DNA from: Lysobacter sp036697405
GTDB lineage: Bacteria > Pseudomonadota > Gammaproteobacteria > Xanthomonadales > Xanthomonadaceae
Reading direction: 5' to 3'
DNA length: 64,000 bases
Assembly: GCF_036697405.1 (NCBI RefSeq)
Contig: NZ_JBAHWA010000017.1
Coordinates: forward strand, 13,447 to 77,446
A model generated the notes under the pieces. It had not been told where the DNA came from, did not search any database, and saw only the letters and a program-made list of their open reading frames with translations. This document shows, in pieces, positions 34,658 to 43,338 of this stretch. Each line of letters begins with the position of its first letter. The first letter of the stretch is position 1. Made by a program: the position numbers and the translations under genes.

Positions 34658-36256
34658 ATGACCGCTTCCTCTCCACGCCGCTGGTTCGTCGCCGGCGACT
34701 TCAACGGCTTCTTCGGCCTAGTCGTGGACAACCTGTCCATCCTGGGCTTCATCGCCGCGGCCCTGATCGGCATTTTCGGCTTCCCGGCCGAGGTCGTGTA
34801 CACGCGCATGTTTCCGGGCACCGCCTTCGGCGTGCTGGTCGGCAATCTGATCTACACCGCGATGGCGCGGCGTCTGGCCGCCAAGACCGGTCGCGACGAC
34901 GTGACCGCGATGCCGCTGGGCCTGGACGCGCCGACCAGCATCGGCATGGCCCTGCTGGTGCTGGGCCCGGCGTTCGTCGCCTACAAGCAGTCCGGCCTGG
35001 ACCCGCAGGCCGCCGCGATCGCGACCTGGCAGTTGGGCATGGCCTCGCTGATCGTGATGGGCCTGCTCAAGTTGGTGCTGTCCTTCGCCGGCGATGCGGT
35101 CACCCGCCTGATCCCGCGCGCCGGCCTGCTCGGCTCGATCGCCGGCGTGGCCCTGGTGCTGATGGGCTTCCTGCCGCTGGTCGAAACCCTGCGCTCGCCG
35201 CTGGTGGGCTTCGTCACCCTCGGCCTGCTGCTGTACGTGCTGATCGCCAAGGGCCGCCTGCCGGTGAAGTTGCCGGGCGTGTTCGTGGCCTTCGTGTTCG
35301 GCACCGTCCTCTATTACGGCCTGGGCGCGCTCGGCCTGGGCGCGCCGGGCTTCCATTGGCCGGAAGCGGTGCCGCCGACCCTGGTGCTGCCGTGGCCCAG
35401 CCTGGGCTTCATCGAGGGCCTGCCCGCGACCGTGCCCTACCTGCCGCTGCTGCTGCCGTTCGGCCTGCTGATGGTGGTCGGCGGCATCAACGTCAGCGAA
35501 AGCGCGCGCGCGGCCGGCGACGACTATCGCACCCGCGACATCCTGCTCGCCGAGGCCTTCTCGACCCTGGTCGCGGGCTTCTGCGGCGGCGTCGCCCAGA
35601 CCACGCCCTACATCGGCCAGCCCGCCTACAAGCACATGGGCGCGCGCAGCGGCTACACCCTGCTGACCGGCCTGTTCGTGGGCCTGGGCGGCATGCTCGG
35701 CATCGTCTCCGGCCTGGTGCAGTGGCTGCCGCTGGCGGTGCTGGCGCCGATCATCGTCTACGTCGCGCTGGACATCACCACCCAGGCCTTCCAGGCCACG
35801 CCGAGCAAGCATGCCACCGCGATGGTGTTCGGCTTCCTGCCGTCGGTGGCCTACATGCTGGCGATCAAGACCGGCAACCCGGGTTGGATCGCGCCCGAGC
35901 ACCACGCCCAGCTGATGAGCGCGCTGGACGGGCACGGCCTGCCGGAACTGGCGGTGATCGTGACCCTGGGCAACGGTTTCATCATGACCTCGATGATCTG
36001 GACCTCGGCGGTGGCGGCCATGGTCGACGGACGCTTGCTGCGCGCCTCGGCCTTCCTGCTTGCGGGCGCGGCGCTGGCGCTGTTCGGCATCATCCATTCG
36101 GTCGATCCGCGCGGCGGCATCTATTTGCCGTGGGCGCTGGAAGGCCTGCCGCGCACCATCGCCTGGCAGTTCATCGGCGCCTACCTGGCCTTGGCGGCCC
36201 TGATGGCGCTGCTGTCCCTGCAGCGCCAACCGCGCCGGGACGACGCGGCGGCTTGA
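34658..36256 (+). CDS. NCS2-like (xanthine/uracil-type) permease
   Basis: 532 aa, very hydrophobic, with about 12-14 predicted membrane helices. VVYTRMFPGTAFGVLVGNL, DDVTAMPLGLDAPTSIGMALLVLGP and GVAQTTPYIGQPAYKHMGARSGYTLLTGL are placed like the substrate-binding motifs of the NCS2/uracil-xanthine fold. It diverges from the well-known UraA and AzgA types, so the substrate is not predicted. AGGAT at about 34646 is a weak ribosome-binding site. No purine or pyrimidine gene lies nearby. Confidence 0.7.
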   Translation: MTASSPRRWFVAGDFNGFFGLVVDNLSILGFIAAALIGIFGFPAEVVYTRMFPGTAFGVLVGNLIYTAMARRLAAKTGRDDVTAMPLGLDAPTSIGMALLVLGPAFVAYKQSGLDPQAAAIATWQLGMASLIVMGLLKLVLSFAGDAVTRLIPRAGLLGSIAGVALVLMGFLPLVETLRSPLVGFVTLGLLLYVLIAKGRLPVKLPGVFVAFVFGTVLYYGLGALGLGAPGFHWPEAVPPTLVLPWPSLGFIEGLPATVPYLPLLLPFGLLMVVGGINVSESARAAGDDYRTRDILLAEAFSTLVAGFCGGVAQTTPYIGQPAYKHMGARSGYTLLTGLFVGLGGMLGIVSGLVQWLPLAVLAPIIVYVALDITTQAFQATPSKHATAMVFGFLPSVAYMLAIKTGNPGWIAPEHHAQLMSALDGHGLPELAVIVTLGNGFIMTSMIWTSAVAAMVDGRLLRASAFLLAGAALALFGIIHSVDPRGGIYLPWALEGLPRTIAWQFIGAYLALAALMALLSLQRQPRRDDAAA

Positions 36257-36310
36257 GCCCGCCGCCGCGCGTCCTCATATCCACCGTTCCCCTTTCGAAC
36301 CGGCCCCGCC

Positions 36311-36841
36311 ATGTCCCTGCAGACCGAACTCGACGCCGTGCCCGGCGTGACCGCCCGGCCCGAGGCCGACACCCGCGACTTCGTCTTCAACCACACCATG
36401 CTGCGGGTCAAGGACCCGGCCAAGGCGCTGGATTTCTACACCCGCGTGCTCGGCTTCACCCTGGTGCGCAAGCGCGATTTCGCCGAGGCCAGGTTCAGCC
36501 TGTATTTCCTGGTGCTGGTGCCGGACCCGGCGCAGATTCCGGCCGAGGAGCCCGCGCGCGGGCAATGGCTGCTGAGCCAGCGCGGCGTGCTCGAACTCAC
36601 CCACAACCACGGCACCGAAGACGAAGCCGGTTTCGCCTACCACCACGGCAACAGCGAGCCGCGCGGCTTCGGCCACATCTGCGTGTCGGTGCCGGACGTC
36701 GAGGCCGCCTGCGCGCGCTTCGAGCGGCTCGGCGTCGAGTTCCAGAAGCGCCTCAGCGACGGCCGCATGAAGGACATCGCCTTCATCAAGGACCCCGATG
36801 GCTATTGGGTCGAGATCCTGCAGCCGACCAGCCGGGTTTGA
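36311..36841 (+). CDS. gloA: lactoylglutathione lyase (glyoxalase I)
   Basis: 176 aa. Converts the methylglyoxal-glutathione hemithioacetal to S-lactoylglutathione. Metal ligands: His in FNHTMLRVKDP, Glu in GVLELTHNHGTE, His in GFGHICVSVPD and Glu in DGYWVEILQP. The length and the insertion before the second domain match the eukaryote-like, zinc-type class of about 170-185 residues rather than the 135-residue E. coli enzyme. Preceded by the permease gene at 54 bp. Confidence 0.93.
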   Translation: MSLQTELDAVPGVTARPEADTRDFVFNHTMLRVKDPAKALDFYTRVLGFTLVRKRDFAEARFSLYFLVLVPDPAQIPAEEPARGQWLLSQRGVLELTHNHGTEDEAGFAYHHGNSEPRGFGHICVSVPDVEAACARFERLGVEFQKRLSDGRMKDIAFIKDPDGYWVEILQPTSRV

Positions 36842-36884
36842 TTCCATCCTCGACCGTTCCCCCTTTCTGATTCCAATGCGCCCA

Positions 36885-37200
36885 GTTCCCCTTTGACAAA
36901 GGGGCTAGGGGATTTGCTTTCGCTTCTTCGTCGCAACGGCACCGGCAAATCCCCCGCGCGCCAGCCCCCCGGCACCGGAAAGCCGTCCGGCGCTCGCCCC
37001 TTTTTCAAAGGGGGCAATGGTTGGCGCCCGACTTGCCCAACCGGATGATTCCGATGCTGTTCCCCCTTTGAAAAAGGGGGCTAGGGGGACTTGCTTTGCC
37101 TCGCCGCCGCAACGGCAACAGCAAATCCCCCGCGCGCCGGCCCACCCCTGCACCGGAACGCCGCCGGGCGCTCGCCCCCTTTCCAAAGGGGGCATCGGTT
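36885..37200. repeat. two ~174-bp tandem repeats flanked by CCCCCTTT/AAAGGGGG palindromes
   Basis: The unit starting GTTCCCCTTTGACAAAGGGG (36885) recurs at 37059. Each has a left palindrome, then GCTAGGGGRA(T/C)TTGCTTT, an AACGGCA(C/A)CRGCAAATCCCC stretch, GCACCGGAA and a right palindrome CCCCTTT..AAAGGGGGCA. Left palindromes also resemble the 33797 family. It fills most of the gap before clpB. Confidence 0.75.
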
Positions 37201-37264
37201 GGCGTCCACTGGCGCGCCTAGCCTTCCGGCGGCTGAAGCCGCGGCCGCCACCGTCTCGCCGAGT

Positions 37265-37293
37265 CTTGAAACACCCGTCCCAGCCCGCATTAA
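37265..37293 (+). promoter_or_regulatory. heat-shock (sigma-32-like) promoter of clpB
   Basis: CTTGAA at 37265-37270, 13 bp, then CCCGCATTAA at 37284-37293; compare the sigma-32 consensus CTTGAA and CCCCATTTA. It lies about 65 bp before the clpB ATG, as expected for a heat-shock chaperone gene. Confidence 0.6.
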
Positions 37294-37357
37294 CAGGTCA
37301 TTCGCGGCGCTAGCGCGACACTCGCACCGGGCCGCCACACCTTTCGGAGAACCCTCC

Positions 37358-39943
37358 ATGCGGATGGACAAGCTCACTTCGCGTTTCCAGCAGGCGCTGG
37401 CCGACGCGCAATCGCTGGCGGTCGGGCGCGATCACAGCGTGATCGAACCCGCGCACCTGCTCAGCGCGCTGCTGGATCAAAGCGGCGGCAGCACCAAGCC
37501 TCTGCTGGCGCAAGCCGGCATCAACGTGCCGCTGTTGCGCGAGCGCCTCGGCGAAGCGCTGGAAAAGCTGCCCAAGGTCAGCGGCCAGGCCGGCAACGTG
37601 TCGGTCGGCAACGATCTGGCGCGCCTGCTCAACGTCACCGACAAACTGGCCCAGCAGCGCGGCGATGCCTTCATCGCCAGCGAACTGTTCCTGCTGGCCG
37701 CGCTCGACGACGGCGGCGAAGTCGGTCGCGCGCTCAAGTCCGCGGGCGCGAACAAGGCCAAGCTGGAGCCGGCGATCGACAAACTGCGTGGGGGCGAGAG
37801 CGTGCAATCCGAGAACGCCGAAGAACAGCGCCAGGCGCTGGAGAAGTACTGCATCGACCTGACCGCGCGCGCCGAATCCGGCAAGCTCGATCCGGTGGTC
37901 GGCCGCGACGAGGAGATCCGCCGCACCATCCAGGTGCTGCAGCGCCGGACCAAGAACAATCCGGTGCTGATCGGCGAGCCCGGCGTGGGCAAGACCGCGA
38001 TCGTCGAGGGCCTGGCCCAGCGCATCATCAACAACGAAGTGCCCGAAGGCCTGCGCGGCAAGCGCGTGCTGTCGCTGGACATGGGCGCCCTGATCGCCGG
38101 CGCCAAGTTCCGCGGCGAATTCGAGGAGCGCCTGAAGGCCGTGCTCAACGACCTGGCCAAGAACGAAGGCCAGGTGATCCTGTTCATCGACGAACTCCAT
38201 ACCATGGTCGGCGCCGGCAAGGCCGAAGGCTCGATGGATGCGGGCAACATGCTCAAGCCCGCGCTCGCGCGCGGCGAGCTGCACTGCATCGGCGCGACCA
38301 CCCTGGACGAGTACCGCAAGTACGTCGAGAAGGACGCCGCGCTGGAGCGCCGCTTCCAGAAAGTGTTCGTCGGCGAGCCCTCGGTCGAGGACACCATCGC
38401 GATCCTGCGCGGCCTCAAGGAGCGCTATGCGGTCCACCACGGCGTGGAGATCACCGACCCGGCGATCGTCGCCGCCGCGACCCTGTCGCATCGCTACATC
38501 GCCGACCGCCAGCTGCCCGACAAGGCCATCGACCTGATGGACGAGGCCGCCTCGCGCATCCGCATGGAGATCGATTCCAAGCCCGAGGAGCTCGACCGCA
38601 AGGAACGCCGCTTGATCCAGCTCAAGATCCAGCGCGAGGCGCTGAAGAAGGAGAAGGACGCCGAATCCAAGCAGCGCCTGGCCGATCTCGAAGCCGAGAT
38701 CGCCACCCTGGAGCGCGAGTTCAACGACCTCGAGGAAGTCTGGAAGGCCGAGAAGGCGACCCTGCAGGGCGCGACCAAGATCAAGGAGCAGATCGAGCAG
38801 GCCAAGCTGGAACTGGAAGCCGCGCAGCGCACCCAGGACTACGCGCGCATGAGCGAGATCCAGTACGGCACGCTGCCGGAGTTGGAGAAGCAGCTCAAGG
38901 CCGCGCAGGAAGCCGAGACCCAGGGCTTCAAGCTGTTGCAGGACAAGGTCACCGCTGAGGAGATCGCCGAGGTGGTCGCGCGCTGGACCGGCATTCCGGT
39001 GTCGAAGATGCTGGAAGGCGAGCGCGAGAAGCTGCTCAAGATGGAACAGGCGCTGCACCAGCGCGTGGTCGGCCAGGACGAGGCGATCCGCGTGGTCTCC
39101 GACGCCGTGCGCCGTTCGCGCGCGGGCCTGTCCGATCCCGACCGGCCCAGCGGTTCCTTCCTGTTCCTGGGTCCGACCGGCGTCGGCAAGACCGAGCTGT
39201 GCAAGGCCCTGGCCGAGTTCCTGTTCGACTCCGGCGACGCCATGGTCCGCATCGACATGAGCGAGTTCATGGAGAAGCACGCGGTCAGCCGCCTGGTCGG
39301 CGCGCCTCCGGGCTACGTCGGCTACGAAGAGGGCGGTTACCTGACCGAGGCGGTGCGGCGCCGTCCCTACAGCGTGATCCTGCTCGACGAGGTCGAGAAG
39401 GCGCACCCGGACGTGTTCAACATCCTGCTGCAGGTGCTGGACGACGGCCGCCTCACCGACGGCCAGGGCCGCACCGTGGATTTCCGCAACACCGTGATCG
39501 TGATGACCAGCAACCTGGGTTCGCAGATGATCCAGGAGCTGGCCTCCGACGGCAGCGCCGAGAGCTATACCCAGATGAAGGCCGCGGTGATGGGCGTGGT
39601 GCAGGCGCACTTCCGCCCGGAGTTCATCAACCGCCTCGACGACATCGTCGTGTTCCATCCGCTCGACAAGGGCCAGATCCGCGAGATCGCCAAGATCCAG
39701 ATGCACGGCCTGGAAAAGCGCCTGGGCGAGCGAGGCCTGAAGCTGTCGCTGTCGGACGCAGCGCTGGCGCTAATCGGAAACGTCGGTTTCGACCCGGTCT
39801 ACGGTGCGCGTCCGCTCAAGCGCGCGGTCCAGCAGCAGTTGGAGAACCCGCTGGCGCAGAAGATCCTCAGCGGCGAATTCGTCAGCGGCGACGTCATCCA
39901 GGTCGAGGCCGAGGCCGGGCACCTGGTGTTCCGCAAGGGCTGA
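37358..39943 (+). CDS. clpB: ClpB disaggregase (Hsp100 AAA+ chaperone)
   Basis: 861 aa from the ATG at 37358 (MRMDKLTSRFQ), close to the 857 aa of E. coli. With DnaK it pulls proteins out of aggregates. N-terminal Clp_N double repeat about 1-145; AAA1 with Walker A GEPGVGKTAIV and Walker B VILFIDELHTMVGAG; long coiled-coil middle domain about 410-525 (heptads of Glu, Lys, Leu); AAA2 with GPTGVGKTELCK, VILLDEVEKAHPDV and sensor-2 YGARPLKRAVQQ. GGAGA precedes the start. Expected to be heat-induced through the promoter at 37265. Confidence 0.97.
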   Translation: MRMDKLTSRFQQALADAQSLAVGRDHSVIEPAHLLSALLDQSGGSTKPLLAQAGINVPLLRERLGEALEKLPKVSGQAGNVSVGNDLARLLNVTDKLAQQRGDAFIASELFLLAALDDGGEVGRALKSAGANKAKLEPAIDKLRGGESVQSENAEEQRQALEKYCIDLTARAESGKLDPVVGRDEEIRRTIQVLQRRTKNNPVLIGEPGVGKTAIVEGLAQRIINNEVPEGLRGKRVLSLDMGALIAGAKFRGEFEERLKAVLNDLAKNEGQVILFIDELHTMVGAGKAEGSMDAGNMLKPALARGELHCIGATTLDEYRKYVEKDAALERRFQKVFVGEPSVEDTIAILRGLKERYAVHHGVEITDPAIVAAATLSHRYIADRQLPDKAIDLMDEAASRIRMEIDSKPEELDRKERRLIQLKIQREALKKEKDAESKQRLADLEAEIATLEREFNDLEEVWKAEKATLQGATKIKEQIEQAKLELEAAQRTQDYARMSEIQYGTLPELEKQLKAAQEAETQGFKLLQDKVTAEEIAEVVARWTGIPVSKMLEGEREKLLKMEQALHQRVVGQDEAIRVVSDAVRRSRAGLSDPDRPSGSFLFLGPTGVGKTELCKALAEFLFDSGDAMVRIDMSEFMEKHAVSRLVGAPPGYVGYEEGGYLTEAVRRRPYSVILLDEVEKAHPDVFNILLQVLDDGRLTDGQGRTVDFRNTVIVMTSNLGSQMIQELASDGSAESYTQMKAAVMGVVQAHFRPEFINRLDDIVVFHPLDKGQIREIAKIQMHGLEKRLGERGLKLSLSDAALALIGNVGFDPVYGARPLKRAVQQQLENPLAQKILSGEFVSGDVIQVEAEAGHLVFRKG

Positions 39944-39949
39944 CGTTCG

Positions 39950-39986
39950 CGGCCATGGCGGGGAGACCCGCCATGGCCGTTCTCTC
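39950..39986. terminator. terminator between convergent clpB and lipoprotein genes
   Basis: CGGCCATGGCGGG (39950-39962) pairs perfectly over 13 bp with CCCGCCATGGCCG (39967-39979) around a GAGA tetraloop, then TTCTCTC. It starts 6 bp after the clpB stop and touches the stop of the convergent lipoprotein gene. Confidence 0.8.
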
Positions 39987-40407
39987 AACGCGGGCAGTAA
40001 GGCCGGTCGAAGCTGGGCTCCAGGTCCAGGCCTACGCGGTTGTCCGCGCCTTCGCGATAGACCTCCAGGCGGCAGGCCTGATCGCGCATTTCCAGGTTGA
40101 CCAGGTACTGGTGGCCGGCGTCCGGTACGAAACTCATGCCGGCCGTGCAGGTCCAGTACGACTGGTAGCCGCCGATATAGACGAAGGAATTCACCGCGAT
40201 GCGCTTGCCGACCGGGACGCGTGCGCGCTGCTGTTTGTCGGGCACGAATTTGTAGTTGGTCCCTCCGACGCAGAAGAAGGGCGAAGGCACGTCGCTCAGA
40301 TTCACCACCGCGCTGGGTTCGCCCGGCTGAAACGGATAGGGCGACAGCGAGGAGCAGGCGGTCAGCGAGGCGGCGGCCACAAGGCCGGCGACGATCGCGC
40401 GGCTCAC
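39985..40407 (-). CDS. putative lipoprotein
   Basis: 140 aa with a GTG start at 40407 that overlaps the preceding stop as GTGA. Lipobox LTAC (SLTAC/SS) near residue 18. Mature part has cysteines in PFFCVGG, YWTCTAG, DQACRLEV and PYCPR, a likely two-disulfide beta fold. No family recognised. Coupled to the next lipoprotein upstream, so the two probably work as an envelope pair. Confidence 0.75.
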   Translation of the reverse strand: MSRAIVAGLVAAASLTACSSLSPYPFQPGEPSAVVNLSDVPSPFFCVGGTNYKFVPDKQQRARVPVGKRIAVNSFVYIGGYQSYWTCTAGMSFVPDAGHQYLVNLEMRDQACRLEVYREGADNRVGLDLEPSFDRPYCPR

Positions 40408-40862
40408 GGCGCACCCGCCGGCTTGTCGGTCGGGGCCTTGGCGACCTTACGGATATGCGCGTACTTGGCCAGAACCTCGGCCGTGACCAGGGTGCCCGGC
40501 TTGGCCTCGTCTTCCAGCAGCAGGTAGGCGACGCCGGAGGTGCCGCCGGTCAGCGGCGTGACCAGGTCGCGGGTGTGGCGCTGGCCGATGATGGCCTCGG
40601 CGATGCTGCCGTAAATGGAAAAATACGGCTTGTTGCGTTCATGCGCGACTTCCGCGCAGCGCAGCATCAAGTAGTCCTCGACCTTGGCTTCCTTGCTGTA
40701 GCCGTTGCCGGCGAAGCCGACCTTGATCAATTCGCCCGGCCCCGGGCGATCCCAATAGCCGCCGGTCCAGCCCAGCAAGGGATTGCTGACGCTGTGATAG
40801 CCGGTGGCGCAGCCGCTCAGCAGCGATGCCGTCAGCACCGCCGTCGCGATCGCTCGCGTCAT
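40404..40862 (-). CDS. CC0125/CC1285-like lipoprotein
   Basis: 152 aa from the ATG at 40862, with AAGGGGG at good spacing; a TTG six bases upstream is unnecessary. Lipobox LLSGC near residue 19. The segment KVGFAGNGYSKEAKVEDYLMLRCAEVAHERN recalls the CC0125/CC1285 family of small lipoproteins (FxGN, then VxxYLxxRxAE). That assignment is from memory. Overlaps the second lipoprotein gene by 4 bp. Confidence 0.7.
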   Translation of the reverse strand: MTRAIATAVLTASLLSGCATGYHSVSNPLLGWTGGYWDRPGPGELIKVGFAGNGYSKEAKVEDYLMLRCAEVAHERNKPYFSIYGSIAEAIIGQRHTRDLVTPLTGGTSGVAYLLLEDEAKPGTLVTAEVLAKYAHIRKVAKAPTDKPAGAP

Positions 40863-40992
40863 GCGCAATCCCCCTTGCTGGAGCCTCCCCAGGCTCGCGG
40901 CGCAAGTGTAATGACGTTCGCGGCACGCTCCAAGGCGCAGCCCTGGGGGAATGCCGCAGCCCGGTCGCGGGCTGCGGCGAACCGGTGGAGGA

Positions 40993-43029
40993 TCAGGGGG
41001 CAGCCTTGCGCGGCACGATCCCCAGCGCCTGCTCGATCTCGCCCGGGTCGTAGCGCTTGCCGCCCTTGAATACCGCGTCGACCTTGCGGATATCGCGCAT
41101 GTCGGCGAGCGGGTCGCCGTCGATCAGTACCATGTCGGCGAGCTTGCCCGGCGCGATCACGCCGCGGTCCTTGTCCACGCCCAGCACCTGGGCCGGCGTC
41201 AGCGTCGCCAGGCGCAGGACTTCGGCGTTGGGGATGCCGGCGCGCGCATACACCTCAAGCTCGGCGTGCAGCATGTAGCCGGCCAGCGCATCGGTCCCGG
41301 GCAGGATGGTCACGCCGGCCTCGTGCACGGCCTTGAGCAGTCGCAGCATGCTCGGGAACGCCTGCTTGTAGGCCTCCTCCTTGCCGTGCGGCGGCTTCAG
41401 TGCGCCCCAGCTCAGGCCACGCTGGGCCTGCGGCGGGAAGCGTTCGGCGACGCCGCGCAGGCCGGGCGGGGTCTTGCTGTCGGGATCGCCGCCGTACAGG
41501 TCCTCGGCCAGGGCCATGGTCGGATCGAGCACGACATGGCGGCGCTTGAGGAAGGCGATGAAGTCGCGCACTTCGGGCTGGTCGGGCGTGAACTCGTAGG
41601 CGTGCTCGCCGACTTCGGTCAGGCGCGCCTTGGTGCGGGTGTCCTGCACGCGCGGGTACATGAAGTTGAGTTCGACGAACAGGAAGTGCTGCAGCTCGTC
41701 GGCCCCTGCTTCGATGAACTGGCGCGCCGACATGAAGGCCGGGACATGCCCGCTCACCCGCAGGCCGCGCGCATGGGCGCGGTCGGCGATCAGCGGGAAC
41801 AGCTCGGGTTTCAGCGAGGAATAGGTCTTGATCTGCATGTAGCCGCGGTCGGCGTAGAAATCGACCGCCTTGAGCGCTTCCTCCGGCGTGTCGACCAGCA
41901 TCTTGGTCGGGCCGGCATAGGGGCCGGGGCCGTCGATGAAGCCGGCCATCATCACCCGCGGGCCGATCTCGGTGCCGGCCTCGAAACGCTGCACGCGCTG
42001 CGGGAAGGTGTCGGTGTTGTTGGCCACGTCGCGCGCGCTGGTGACGCCGGCGGCGATGTCGAGCGCGCCGTCCTGGATCGACGCGTAGTGCTTGTGCACG
42101 TCCCACAGGCCCGGCATCAGAAATCGGCCGCGTGCGTCCACGACTTCGGCGTTCGCCGGCGCCTTGACCTGCGCGTCCGGCGCCACGCGCACGATGCGTT
42201 CGCCTTCGACCAGCACGCTGGTGCCCGCCGTCGCGCTGAGGTCGCGCGGGTCGTACACGCGCGCGTTGCGGATCAGCAGCGGCCCCTTGGGCGCATGGGT
42301 AAGCCGTTGCGCGAGTTCGGCGCCCCAGCTGGCGTCGGCGCGCTCCTGGATCTCCAGCAGCTTGGGCAGCACGTCCTGCAGTTCGGTATCGATGACCACG
42401 AACCAGCCCGAGGCGTAGATCGCGGCCGCGGTCGAACCGTCGCTACGCAACCACAGCGAACCCGGGGTGAAATCCAGCCCGACCAGGCGTTGCAGGCTCA
42501 GCTTGACCGGGCCGTTCTTGCCGACCACCTCGTGCTCGCCCAGGGTTTCGATGCGCGCCTCGCCGGCGGGCAGAATCGCCAGCTTGCGCTCGGGCGCCTG
42601 CAGCAGCGCGCGCGCGAGCGCGCCGCCGAGTTCCGGCGCGGCCTGCAGCGGCAGGAAGAACGCCGGCGCGGTCAGCGCCTTCTCGCCCTGCTCGCTGGGG
42701 TTCTTCCAGCTCGCGCGCCCGTCCTTGACCTGATAGCGCTCCTCGAAAGGATTGAGCAGGTAGTCGTTGCCGCTGCCGGAGTAGTCGGCCAGGGTGCCGT
42801 CGGCGTTGAGCGTCCAACGCGTCTTGCTGCGGTCGCCGCGGCCGCGGTCGGTGAAGTGGTACTCGACCTGCACGCCGCCGTCGGCGGCGGTCTCGACCAC
42901 CTGTTTGCCGGCGACGTTGCCCTGCATCAGCACCACCTGTTCGCGGCGGGCGGCGAGGGCGTCGGAGATCGAAAGCGCGAGTACGGCGGGCAATGCGAAC
43001 GACAGCAGCAGCGGTCCGGCTAGGCGCAT
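40993..43029 (-). CDS. exported amidohydrolase with a long N-terminal domain
   Basis: 678 aa from the ATG at 43029 (ribosome-binding site AAGGAGGG). Signal peptide about 1-26. Residues about 30-265 form an N-terminal domain without a recognised family. The amidohydrolase domain follows: LLIRNARVYDPR, MPGLWDVHKHY with metal ligands H312 and H314, SGHVPAFMSARQFIEAG, LQHFLFVEL, TILPGTDALAGY (Asp) and GKLADMVLIDGDPLADM. This is the imidazolonepropionase-like/prolidase-type branch, often cutting peptides or cyclic amides in the periplasm. The usual Lys is replaced by other ligands, so the metal count is uncertain. The nearby TonB receptor is on the same strand but has its own terminator. Confidence 0.85.
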   Translation of the reverse strand: MRLAGPLLLSFALPAVLALSISDALAARREQVVLMQGNVAGKQVVETAADGGVQVEYHFTDRGRGDRSKTRWTLNADGTLADYSGSGNDYLLNPFEERYQVKDGRASWKNPSEQGEKALTAPAFFLPLQAAPELGGALARALLQAPERKLAILPAGEARIETLGEHEVVGKNGPVKLSLQRLVGLDFTPGSLWLRSDGSTAAAIYASGWFVVIDTELQDVLPKLLEIQERADASWGAELAQRLTHAPKGPLLIRNARVYDPRDLSATAGTSVLVEGERIVRVAPDAQVKAPANAEVVDARGRFLMPGLWDVHKHYASIQDGALDIAAGVTSARDVANNTDTFPQRVQRFEAGTEIGPRVMMAGFIDGPGPYAGPTKMLVDTPEEALKAVDFYADRGYMQIKTYSSLKPELFPLIADRAHARGLRVSGHVPAFMSARQFIEAGADELQHFLFVELNFMYPRVQDTRTKARLTEVGEHAYEFTPDQPEVRDFIAFLKRRHVVLDPTMALAEDLYGGDPDSKTPPGLRGVAERFPPQAQRGLSWGALKPPHGKEEAYKQAFPSMLRLLKAVHEAGVTILPGTDALAGYMLHAELEVYARAGIPNAEVLRLATLTPAQVLGVDKDRGVIAPGKLADMVLIDGDPLADMRDIRKVDAVFKGGKRYDPGEIEQALGIVPRKAAP

Positions 43030-43272
43030 GGCGGCCCTCCTTGGGCTCGTCGGGGCCGCGAACGGCTCCGATGAGCAGAGGCCTGGCGCGGCGGGGTCAC
43101 CCCTTATAGCCGATCCGGACGCGCGTGAATGCGCCGCTTACGACAGATGGTTTCTCCGCCGCGTCGAACCGTTGCGACGACGGCGGCCATGCTCGCCCGT
43201 GCCCTGCGCCGCGCCAGCGCGAGGCGTCCGGCCCGCGTCCGGCCGTACCGGTGCCGAGCCTGCCCGAGGGAC

Positions 43273-43306
43273 GAAAAAGCGACGGCCCGCAGTTGCGGGC
43301 CGTCGG
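43273..43306 (-). terminator. rho-independent terminator of the second TonB receptor gene
   Basis: Read on the minus strand: CGACGGCCCGC, loop AACT, GCGGGCCGTCG, then CTTTTTCG. Stem 11 bp, perfect. It begins 33 bp after the receptor stop. The remainder of 43030-43338 (309 bp) holds no gene that I can support, only the upstream region of the amidohydrolase. Confidence 0.85.
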
Positions 43307-43338
43307 GTCCTGCCTGGCGTTCGCGCGGGCGGCTCAGC

